This document shows, in pieces, positions 21,401 to 29,400 of a DNA stretch of 64,000 bases. Within the stretch, counting starts at the first letter, position 1. Each line of letters starts with the position of its first letter. Position numbers and translations under genes: made by a program. The stretch is from the NCBI RefSeq assembly GCF_009372235.1, contig NZ_ML762920.1, positions 1-64,000 of the forward strand, given 5' to 3'. The DNA is from Dickeya oryzae (GTDB taxonomy: Bacteria > Pseudomonadota > Gammaproteobacteria > Enterobacterales > Enterobacteriaceae). The notes beneath the pieces are model-generated. The model saw only the letters and a list, made by a program, of their open reading frames with translations, was not told the DNA's origin and made no database searches.

Positions 21401-22152
21401 CATTGTGTCCAGGGCGCTTTCAGCGCCGCCAGTTGGCGTGTTTTTTCATCACGCACGGTGCTGAAGATCTGCGCGGGCAGGTCATCAATGCCAATCTCAT
21501 CGGCATAGTCCAGCAACGGCACAACGCTGCGATAAAAATCTTCCGGTGCGGCCCAGCTATCGCGTAGCTCCAGCACATCACTGGCATCGAGCGGGAAAAA
21601 GAAGGTGCGCCAGTAATCACGCACCACCTCCAGTAGCAATTCGCTCTGGTCGGTTTCCAGCGTCTGATTAAACAGGCTGCCGCTATCAAACGCGTGTTCG
21701 CCCAGCATCCGGTTGCACCAACTGTGGATGGTGGACACCGCCGCTTCATCCATCCATTCCGCCGCCAGTTGCAGTTTGCGGGCGCAATCCGGCCACTGCG
21801 CCAATGGGTAGTCGGCGCGCAGCTCGCGCAGTAGCGGATCGATCTTGTCATCCTCACCCGCCAAGCTGTCCTTGTCGCCCGGCTGAAAGTAAGCCGCGGC
21901 CTGTGCCAACCGGGCACGAATACGGTCACGCAGTTCGCGGGTCGCGGCATCGGTAAAGGTCACCACCAGAATGTCCGGCGGGTTGAGCGGACGCGAGAAG
22001 GCGTGCTCACCCCCATGTCCCAACACCAGCCGCACATACAGCATGGCGATGGTAAAGGTTTTGCCGGTACCGGCGCTGGCTTCAATTAACCGACTGCCGC
22101 AGAGTGGAAAGCGCAGTACATCCAGCGCAGAAGGTAACGCGCTCGCCGTCAT
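18454..22152 (-). CDS. recB: RecBCD enzyme subunit RecB
   Basis: The 3'-5' helicase and nuclease subunit that also loads RecA after Chi. The protein has 1232 residues against about 1180 in E. coli. Walker A is EASAGTGKTFTIAML near residue 25, the UvrD-type MIDEFQDTDPLQYRIF is near 405, and VTVHKSKGLEYPLVFLPF near 775. The C-terminal nuclease keeps its metal and catalytic residues in VLDYKSNWLGADA near 1150. The ATG overlaps the recC stop by 4 nt, so there is no room for ptrA, which lies between recC and recB in E. coli. Confidence 0.96.
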   Translation of the reverse strand: MTASALPSALDVLRFPLCGSRLIEASAGTGKTFTIAMLYVRLVLGHGGEHAFSRPLNPPDILVVTFTDAATRELRDRIRARLAQAAAYFQPGDKDSLAGEDDKIDPLLRELRADYPLAQWPDCARKLQLAAEWMDEAAVSTIHSWCNRMLGEHAFDSGSLFNQTLETDQSELLLEVVRDYWRTFFFPLDASDVLELRDSWAAPEDFYRSVVPLLDYADEIGIDDLPAQIFSTVRDEKTRQLAALKAPWTQWCDELRDLLNAAVAEKKADGRKLQARYFDPWLDKLQHWASSDETTLDIGTGWTRLTPQGLRECWKIPDEAPTHPALSAMETLAQQLSDLPEPRSQLLRHACRWIHQRFRSEQESRAQMGFQDLLTRLDAALRGDNGERLAQRIRRQFPVAMIDEFQDTDPLQYRIFDTLYRVATNDPQQGLILIGDPKQAIYAFRGADIYTYLRARRDTDGRHYTLGTNFRSTQAMVDAVNQVFMQAENRANGAGAFLFRQPEGDNPVPFLPVQANGRDDLWMQEGTPAAALTCWMLETDEPLSSSEYRQRMAAGCAREMVRLLQQGEQGQAGFVSSDQRWRPVKPGDMAVLVNSGREAMAVRAHLSARGVRSVYLSDRESVFDSPQAGELHCWLAACADPENDRLLRAALATPLLGLSWQALDRLNHDEQEWEHRVMQFVRYQQCWRQQGVLPMLRRLLWEFDVPRRLLVADNARALTDVLHLSELLQQASVHLDGEHALIRYLAEQCQADNPSSDSLKVRLESDADLVKVVTVHKSKGLEYPLVFLPFACAFRTVSHRDVPLKFHDDDGQLHLELIASDEAVARADHERLGEDLRKFYVALTRARYALWLGIAPLKALEKSAPGYLLGAGEPLEAGQLASCLSLWGGPHSQIAPLSEGDDAVYRAVRETPALGNEPPLPDIRRHRWRITSYSGLQLAPEGQYQERRESAAHDAAAAEVQSARQETFSEPQDAAERLPPLPTGYDMYSFPRGAVPGSFLHGLLEWAGKEGFAALAMDRPRVEDQVARRCNRQGWTPWIPMLTDWLMAQLNQPLALPASPAGTVSLAGLTQYQVEMEFWFALNQVDTQRLDQQVSTATLAGAPRAPLMRDALNGMLKGFIDLVFEHQGRYYVLDYKSNWLGADAADYDSARMARAMLDHRYDLQLALYLFALHRLLRSRLPDYDYDRHVGGALYLFLRGSQAPGGGVYAERPDRALIDSLDRLFSGDTEVTA

Positions 22153-25100
22153 GGCTGGCCCCCTGATTTTTTATTTCTCGCCGATGCGGCTTTCAGTGTG
22201 TGGTGTAGCGGTGCCAGCAACTGCTGTACCCAGCGGGCAAATTCGCCGTCGGCCCACAGCTGTTCGAACGTCGGGAAAGCCCGCGCCAGATAAGGGTTAG
22301 ACGCTGATTCAGCATATTTGCGGTTAGCAGGATCATGCTCCTCATAGCACTGGCGTGCCGCTTTCCCTGCTTCACCCTCAGCCGATTGCCCCGGCTCACC
22401 ACCGACTTCCAGCCAGCGAAACCCGGTTTTCACCGCGACGGGCAACGGGCAACGCATGCCCTGCCGCCAGGCATCCAGCAGAGACTGCCAGTAAACCGCC
22501 GCCTGCGCAGGCTCCAGTGCAGGCAGATGAACGGTACCGTTTTTGCTGACCAGCGTGCTGTGTAACGCTTGCCCGCCGAGGTGCCCGGCCAGATGCGCGA
22601 CCCAGAACGGCAACAGTTTATCCAGTCGGTAACTGCGACGGGTGGGATGGAGCAACCCACCACTTTCCAGCACCAGCCGACAGCGGTTGCCCTGTTCGTC
22701 ACGGCGCAGTTCGTTTAGCCAGTCTTCCAGCGGTAACTCTGGCAACGACAGCGCTTCGTCCGGTATCGCTGTCGGCCATTTATCTCGCTCCTGTTGGTAA
22801 CGGGTAAACAGGTCTGCCATGGGCTCTGCCAAATCCTGCTCCAGTACCGTGGTGAAACCGCCGGGTGCCAGTTCACCACGCCGGGCGATACGCTGCAAAT
22901 GCTCAGCCAGCGCCTGCTCGCGGGGAATCTGCCGCTGCAACGCGGCTTTTTGTACCTGAATCAGCTCATGTTGCAGACGCCAGTTTTCCAGTGCATCGAT
23001 AGCAAACGGTTCCTGATCCTGGCTGGTGGGGTCTTCCTGCTCAAACCAGACGTTGAGCCGTAAACGAAAGAAGCTACGCACCGGGTCACGCACAAAATCG
23101 GCCAGTTGACGCAACGTCAGTACCCCCTCCTGCACATAATCATCTAACACGGCATTCGGGGCGGCAGCCGTGTGCGATAACGCGCCATCGTATGACGGCA
23201 ACCCGGCACGCCATTCACGGGCATAACTGAACAGCGAACTGCCCGCGGTAAAATACTCCGGGCTGAAAGGTTGCAACCGGTGTTCTACTGTTAACACGGG
23301 CAATACCTCCTCTGCGTTAACCGTCCGCCAGCCGTTGCTGAGGTGGTCGCGCAGTTGCGCGACCAGCACCGAGGGTGGACGCTCGCTGTTATCGTGGATG
23401 CTGCGCCCAACCCAACTGATATACAGCCGCTCACGCGCTGACAGCAACGCCTCCAGAAACAGGTAACGGTCATCTTCACGACGGGAACGGTCGCCGGGGC
23501 GGTAATCCTGCCCCATCAGGTCGAAGTCCAGTGGCACCCGGTTGCGGGGGTAATCACCGTCATTCATGCCCAGCAGGCACACATGGCGGAATGGGATAGC
23601 GCGCATCGGCATCAATGTGGCGAAGGTAACGGCCCCGGCGAAAAACGGCTGGGTCAGGCTCGCCTGTTCAAATAATCCCAGCCAGTGTTCCCGGACCACC
23701 GATAACGGCAGTTCCTGCGTCAACGCGACCGATTCGCACGCCTCCAGCCAGTTCTGCAACCCTTCGTCCAGTTGCAGTAGCATGAAGCCATCCTCGCCAT
23801 CCTCTGCCGCAAAAAACGTGCTCAACAGTACACGTAATCGCTCGCCCCACTGCACCGGCGTCGCAGGCTGACAAAGCTGCTGCCAGCTGTAATCGAGCCG
23901 GTCGAGCAACCACGCCAGTTGTCCGGCCAGCGCAGCATCCAGCCCACCGATTTCATCCAGCGGTTCGATATCCCGCCAGGCACTACCTGCGCCCACCGCA
24001 TACCCCAGCAGCATACGGCGCAGGCCGAAAAACCAGCTGTTCTGTTCCGGCGCATCCGGCAGGTTAAGACTTTGGCGTTGGCGCGCATGCAACCCCCAGC
24101 GCACGTTGGCCGCCCGAATCCACCGCTGCAATAACGGTAGCTGCTCTTCTTCAATGGCAAAACGCTGGCGCACCGCCGGTACGTCCAGTAGATCCAGCAC
24201 ATCGCTGACCGCCACACGCGACTGCGGCAGGTGCAACAGTTTTTCCAGCGCTGCCAGCACCAGGTTGTTCTGCCGTGCACCGCGATCCGCCACACTGAAT
24301 GGGATGTAACGCGGGTCCTGCCGGTCTATCAACCCGAACACTGCCTGAATATGCGGCGCATAGCCGTTGATGTCCGGCACCATCACAATCACATCGCTCG
24401 GGCGCAGTGTCGGGTCGGCGGCAAACGCCGCCAGCAGTTGGTCATGCAGCACTTCGACTTCACGCTGCGGGCTGTGCGCCAGATGAAACCGGACAGAACC
24501 GTCCTGATCGGGGTCGATGGCGGGCCAGCGCGACCGGCTTTCCGACAACGGGCGCAAATCCCGAATGTCGTCCTGTAGCTGATGCAGCAGGCAGTCTTCG
24601 CCGTTGCTGTTAAACAGATCAATACGTGAGGTAACCGGTTGCAGTTGAGATTCATATTGCTCGCGCTGGTCGTACTCATCAAGCAACCCGATGTAGTCGC
24701 GCCCTTGTTTGCCCCATGCCGCCAGCAGCGGGTGGGCATGCTGATGTAACTCCTCCAGCGCAATTACCTCTGGCATACCGGGTTTTCGCTGCTGACGGGC
24801 GCGTTCAGCACGTAACAGGTCTTTATCGGCAATAATGTTGCCCCAGTAATGTTCGCACGGGTTATGCACGCACATGAACACCTGGGTCCAACGCCCGATA
24901 GCCGCCAGCAGTTCCAGTGCCTGTTGCGATAACGACGAAATACCAAACACGACAACACGCGACGGTAAACCGGCCGGACGTTCACGGTCACCTCGCCGGT
25001 CGACCTCGTCCAGAAAACGTCGGTGCAGCGCCGCGCGACTGGTGCCGGACAGCGCCTCGCCGGTATCCGCCAGCAGTGCCCGCCACAGCAACGGTTGCCA

Positions 25101-25655
25101 GCGCTGCTCCTCTGGCAGCGGCTCCACACCGCGTCGGTGGCTGGTCAGCACATCCCGCCCCTCGCTCCAGTCGGCCAGCCAGTCAGCGCGATACACCTGA
25201 TATTGGTCGAACAGGTCAGCCAGCCGTTCGGCCAACTGGTAGTGTTTTCGCAAATCGGTATCCTGTCGCAAAAAACGCGCCAGCACGGCAAATTCGGGCT
25301 GTGTCAGCAGGTCCGGCAACAGGCGTAGCAGCCGCCAGACCAACAACGGTTTATCAAAGGGAGAGGTTTCCGGTACCTGCTCACGGCCCAGCACCGCACG
25401 GTAAACCTGCCAGAAAAAACGTGACGGTAACTGAATATCCAGCGCGGCAGCCACACCACACCCGCCATCGCGGGCATCGCGCGCCAGCGCCAGTTTCAGC
25501 CACTGCCCGATACCGTTGCTTTGCACCAGAATCAGTTCGTTTTCCAGCCCGGACAGCGGGTTGGCCGCCATCCACGAGACCAGCACGTCACGCAGCGCTT
25601 CAGGATGGTTGCTGTGGATCGCCATCAAACCGGGTCGTAGCCTGTTTTCGTTCAT
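22149..25655 (-). CDS. recC: RecBCD enzyme subunit RecC, non-enteric type
   Basis: Chi-recognising subunit of exonuclease V, an inactivated helicase-like scaffold. From ATG 25655 it has 1168 residues against about 1122 in E. coli. The first 200 residues (LRPGLMAIHSN, ILVQSNGIGQWLKLALARDA, PSRFFWQVYRAVLG, PETSPFDKPL, DLFDQYQVYRADWLADW) follow the pattern I know from Pseudomonas RecC far better than that of E. coli RecC. Together with the missing ptrA this suggests replacement or addition by a foreign recCBD. An AGAGAG precedes the chosen ATG; the frame can extend to 25679. The locus lies directly beside the dsp effector genes. Confidence 0.95.
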   Translation of the reverse strand: MNENRLRPGLMAIHSNHPEALRDVLVSWMAANPLSGLENELILVQSNGIGQWLKLALARDARDGGCGVAAALDIQLPSRFFWQVYRAVLGREQVPETSPFDKPLLVWRLLRLLPDLLTQPEFAVLARFLRQDTDLRKHYQLAERLADLFDQYQVYRADWLADWSEGRDVLTSHRRGVEPLPEEQRWQPLLWRALLADTGEALSGTSRAALHRRFLDEVDRRGDRERPAGLPSRVVVFGISSLSQQALELLAAIGRWTQVFMCVHNPCEHYWGNIIADKDLLRAERARQQRKPGMPEVIALEELHQHAHPLLAAWGKQGRDYIGLLDEYDQREQYESQLQPVTSRIDLFNSNGEDCLLHQLQDDIRDLRPLSESRSRWPAIDPDQDGSVRFHLAHSPQREVEVLHDQLLAAFAADPTLRPSDVIVMVPDINGYAPHIQAVFGLIDRQDPRYIPFSVADRGARQNNLVLAALEKLLHLPQSRVAVSDVLDLLDVPAVRQRFAIEEEQLPLLQRWIRAANVRWGLHARQRQSLNLPDAPEQNSWFFGLRRMLLGYAVGAGSAWRDIEPLDEIGGLDAALAGQLAWLLDRLDYSWQQLCQPATPVQWGERLRVLLSTFFAAEDGEDGFMLLQLDEGLQNWLEACESVALTQELPLSVVREHWLGLFEQASLTQPFFAGAVTFATLMPMRAIPFRHVCLLGMNDGDYPRNRVPLDFDLMGQDYRPGDRSRREDDRYLFLEALLSARERLYISWVGRSIHDNSERPPSVLVAQLRDHLSNGWRTVNAEEVLPVLTVEHRLQPFSPEYFTAGSSLFSYAREWRAGLPSYDGALSHTAAAPNAVLDDYVQEGVLTLRQLADFVRDPVRSFFRLRLNVWFEQEDPTSQDQEPFAIDALENWRLQHELIQVQKAALQRQIPREQALAEHLQRIARRGELAPGGFTTVLEQDLAEPMADLFTRYQQERDKWPTAIPDEALSLPELPLEDWLNELRRDEQGNRCRLVLESGGLLHPTRRSYRLDKLLPFWVAHLAGHLGGQALHSTLVSKNGTVHLPALEPAQAAVYWQSLLDAWRQGMRCPLPVAVKTGFRWLEVGGEPGQSAEGEAGKAARQCYEEHDPANRKYAESASNPYLARAFPTFEQLWADGEFARWVQQLLAPLHHTLKAASARNKKSGGQP

Positions 25656-25776
25656 CGCTCTCTCTGCTCGTTGCCGCACCGGATGTACCGAATAAATAAC
25701 CGAATAACAGTACAGTCAGTAAATATCTTAGCATTCATGGGATTGGCTGTGATACCGGGAAGCGCATCGTGCGAAG

Positions 25777-25796
25777 CCGGTCGCAACCGCGACCGG
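25777..25796 (-). terminator. Hairpin downstream of dspF
   Basis: CCGGTCGC (25777-25784) and GCGACCGG (25789-25796) form a perfect 8-bp stem with loop AACC, about 55 bp past the dspF stop. No T run follows. It may end the dspEF transcript before recC. Confidence 0.4.
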
Positions 25797-25852
25797 TATG
25801 ATGGTGTTGATAGGATAATTTCAGGGGTAAGAATTTGTTAGCACAGACCTCA

Positions 25853-26275
25853 TCAGGCTGCCTGACTGTCCGCTAGCGACTGCGTGATAAAGGCACGAAC
25901 GTCGCCAACCTGGCGGATATAACCATTAAGCAACGCGGTAAAACCCGGCTCATCCAGCTTATCGAGCGGGTATTGACTGCACAGACGCAGGTTATCGAAC
26001 TCATCCAGTGCCAGCCAGCAACCGCGCATCGCCGCCATCTCGAAATTGAGCAGTAACATCAGGTGGTAGATAGCGGGTCGTGCTTCCCCTTGCAGGTTCA
26101 CTATCTGGCAGTGCAGTAGCAGGTTGTCGCTTTGTGCTGGCACTTCGATGACCGCGGCCTCTTGCCCTTCTGCGTCATTCAGAACACAGATGCCGTTATT
26201 GAGCGTCAGCCGGGTGTGGGTAAACTGACTGAAATGTTGCAGCAAACGCGCCGCCTGTTGTTGTGCTGAGGTCAT
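25853..26275 (-). CDS. dspF: Type III chaperone DspF
   Basis: Small cytoplasmic class I type III secretion chaperone for the adjacent effector DspE. It keeps the N terminus of the effector in a secretable state and prevents degradation. The 140-residue acidic protein has the CesT-like alpha/beta pattern: an N-terminal helix, then strands such as LTLNNGICVLNDAEGQEAAVIEV, a central helix LMLLLNFEMAAMRGCW and a C-terminal helix. The ATG follows AAGGAG at ideal spacing. It is 141 bp downstream of dspE on the same strand, the order known in Erwinia amylovora (dspE-dspF). The intervening gap holds three 19-bp repeats. Confidence 0.9.
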   Translation of the reverse strand: MTSAQQQAARLLQHFSQFTHTRLTLNNGICVLNDAEGQEAAVIEVPAQSDNLLLHCQIVNLQGEARPAIYHLMLLLNFEMAAMRGCWLALDEFDNLRLCSQYPLDKLDEPGFTALLNGYIRQVGDVRAFITQSLADSQAA

Positions 26276-26288
26276 GGTGTTTTACTCC

Positions 26289-26346
26289 TTATGCTTTAAT
26301 GAACCGCCAATACTTTAATGAACCGCGAATGCCTTAATGAACCGGT
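26289..26346. repeat. Three 19-bp tandem repeats between dspE and dspF
   Basis: The core TTAATGAACCG begins at 26296, 26315 and 26334, a period of exactly 19 bp, with the bases between the cores varying slightly. The array lies in the 141-bp gap of the dspE-dspF transcript, just upstream of the dspF ribosome-binding site. It could be a translation or processing element, or simple slippage expansion. The repeats are seen; the role is not known. Confidence 0.8.
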
Positions 26347-26416
26347 ACCAGGCTTTCGCTTTTCGCGGTGTCGCTATTGACTGTGCCGCGACAGACGGTA
26401 TCCGCCGTTGCAGACC

Positions 26417-29400
26417 TCACTGTTTCGCCAGCGTAATGCCTTGCTGGTGCAGATGATTGACCGCCTGCGACACCTCAGGGCTGGCTTTAGCGATAGCCCC
26501 TTCCAGACTGAAACTGGCGGGGTTGTTCTGGTTCTGGCCGTAGCTGAAGTTAATTTTTCCCAGCAGCTTGGTCATGCTGACATCGGCACTGCTGCCTGCG
26601 CTGACAATCGGTAGCGGAAACGCCAGCCCTTCCTTGTTTTTTACCGTTTGGGTGAAATCGACTGACTTGATCCGCAGGTTGTTGCTGTCGCGGAAAATAG
26701 CCGCAATGTCATCCTTACCCAGCGTATTGTTCTGGATGCCTTTTTCGACCCTTGCTTTCACCTCGTCTTTCAACTCCAGGCTGACGCCCGCGGTGGCATT
26801 AGTCAGTGACTGCATTTTCTGCACTACGGCTTTCAGCGCCGGGTTCTCCTCCATAAACCCATGAATACGTTCAGCGTTGGTGGGTGGCAGGTTATCGCTA
26901 ACCAGCTTACGCAAGGCATGGAAAATCCCGTTGCTGTCCAGTTTGGCGAGGTTAGTGTACGTCGTGCTGTAGCTGGCGCTATCCAGTGTCACCCCCTGTT
27001 TTCCCGCCGCGTCATGCTGTCGAACCTTCGCCTGCAAATCCCTGATAGCACCATACTGCCCATCGTCCGCCGGGGTTTTCGCGTCAAAATGTGTATTCAG
27101 AATAGCCAGTTGTTCGCCAACATCCGTCAGCGCTTTCACGCCTTTCAATACCTGCTGTGTCTCTGGGTCGGTGAATTTTTTCTTCAATGCTGTCAGCAGG
27201 TTATCCATCTCGCGATGTTCCAGCGGTTGGGCCGGTTTGAGCTGCATACTGATACTGTGGTTGGTTTTGGTGTCTACCGTCATCGTGGCCGATGCGCCAG
27301 TCGTTAGTGGGGCTACCCATGCACCATTCGGGTCCGGTCGGGTGATTCCGGCAAACGCGGTGGCGTTGGCCCCGACATTCACCTGGTTCATGAAGCGCGC
27401 CCGGTTGTTGGTGGTCGCATTCTGCTCGGTGAACGCCCCCCGCACCGTGCTGTGCTCATGGCTGGCCGACATCAGGTTCGCCCCGGCCCCCACGCCAACA
27501 GAAAAACGGGTCGCCGAGGTCGGCACTTTGCCTTTTTTCGACGCCGCGGGTTTATCCGTCAGATTGACTTCAGCACGGGCATCAGCCGTCAGTGCCGCAT
27601 CCACATCAAATTTAATAGAGAATCCCTCTTTGACACGGTGGTCGTTCCCCTTTGCTACCAGTTCCAGCGGGTTCACCTTGCCCTCCATCAGGTTATCGAT
27701 AAAACCGGGCAGCTCTTTTTCGCTCAGCGTGAATTTCAGTCCATGTTGCTGAACGGTTCCCAGCCCGGCGGAGAGACTGCCGCCAAAGCGAACGTCCAAC
27801 GTCATGGTGTGTTTTTTATCGTCGAAATCAAAACTCTTCTTCGCATCATTCGGTATTTGCCCGGTTGAGACCCCGACTTTGGCATTCAATCCCCCATTGC
27901 GCCCAAAGTTAACGTCAATACCGTTGTCGCTGCGGCTGAAGGTGAGGCTATAGGCGCGATCGCCGGTGACGCCGCCGTTGGGCACAATCGGGAACGCGGT
28001 GGCGTTGAGCATCACTTTGGCCTTCGCCGGTACATAGAAGGTACTGGCACCGGCGTTATAACTGCGGTTAACGGCCAGGCTTTCACCATTATCCAGCGAC
28101 AAAATGGTCTCTTTGAGTTTGCTGGCTAACCCGGCCTTATCGCTGGCATCCAGCGAGGTGCGAGAGGTCAGGTTGACGGCGCTTTTCTCGTTGCTAAACG
28201 CGTGAGTGAAGGTTTTCACCGCATCGTAATCCGCCTCCAGCGCGCCAAACCGGGTAAAGCCCATATCCGTGACCTTTTTGACGTCGTTATCACCATAGTG
28301 ATGATCACGCAGCGCACTCAGGGCCGCGTGCACCGGCTTAAGGTCAGCCGTGGTTGGCTGTTTACCGGAGAAAGCGGTCAGTTTGTCAACGATGCCGTGC
28401 AGATCGCTTGCCGTCATGACATCCAACGCCAGACGTGATTTGGTCAGTGCCATCGCATCGCCCAAATCACGCCGTGGCCCGGTTGCCACGCTGTCACTCT
28501 GGTAGCTCATATCGACTTTTTTGGCGACGAAGGTATTCAGCAATGCCCCGGCTTTGCTGTCTTTGGAAAGCGGTGCCGCGTTGATGACCGTCGACAGCGC
28601 CACACTCAGATCGTTGCCGGAACGCTTATCATTGATGGCTTGAGCCACCGCCTTGAATGCCGAGGGTTTGAATGTGTCGTTGACCTCGCCGCCAGGTTGC
28701 AATACCCCCTGATGCTTGCCTAACAAGGTGGCGGATTTAGCCGCACTCATTTCCAAATCGTTCTGAAATGATGTCAATGCTGCCAGCAACGGCTTTCCAG
28801 CCTCGCCTAAATCGAGTTTTTCCAGCCGACTTTGTAAATCTTCGCGTTTAGCACTCCAGCGATGAGAAGAGACCGCCAGCTCCAGTTTTTTGAACAGGTT
28901 GGCTTGTGTGTCGTAAAGCGGTGACAGCCCTTCCCGCCCTTTCAGGTGGTGTTGTGCAGCGTCAATCGGCTTTCTGGCTATCTCTTTCACCGTTTCTTTG
29001 ACATAAGCCCCCAGGAAATCACCAAAGTGGCTGTTGGTCTTGTGCCCCTCCATCCCTGAGCGCCCCAGAACCTGTGCCTCCACTTTCCCCGTGAGGTGAG
29101 TCAATGGAATGTGTACCGCTTTGGTAGCCCCTGCCAGCCGATCATAAGCCGCAGCCGCGGCACGCGGCGCATGCGTGTCGGGGGTTTCCGGCGTGGCGGT
29201 TTTCCAACCATCGCTCGTTAAGCTGTGATGCTGATGCCCGTCATCCACGATCATCGGCTCGTGATTTTTACTGGTCGATAACCGCTCGGCTTTCACATTG
29301 TCCGGCAACGCAACCGGCTGCCACTGGCTACTGGATCGCGCTTCTGCGTGACCCTGTAACGCCTGTTTATCCAGCCGGAATACCTGCCCATCGCTAGTGA

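Noticed and set aside
24917-25699. 260-codon plus-strand frame opposite recC
   Set aside because: High-GC antisense frame with Arg/Pro/Ala-rich translation; recC on the other strand is intact.
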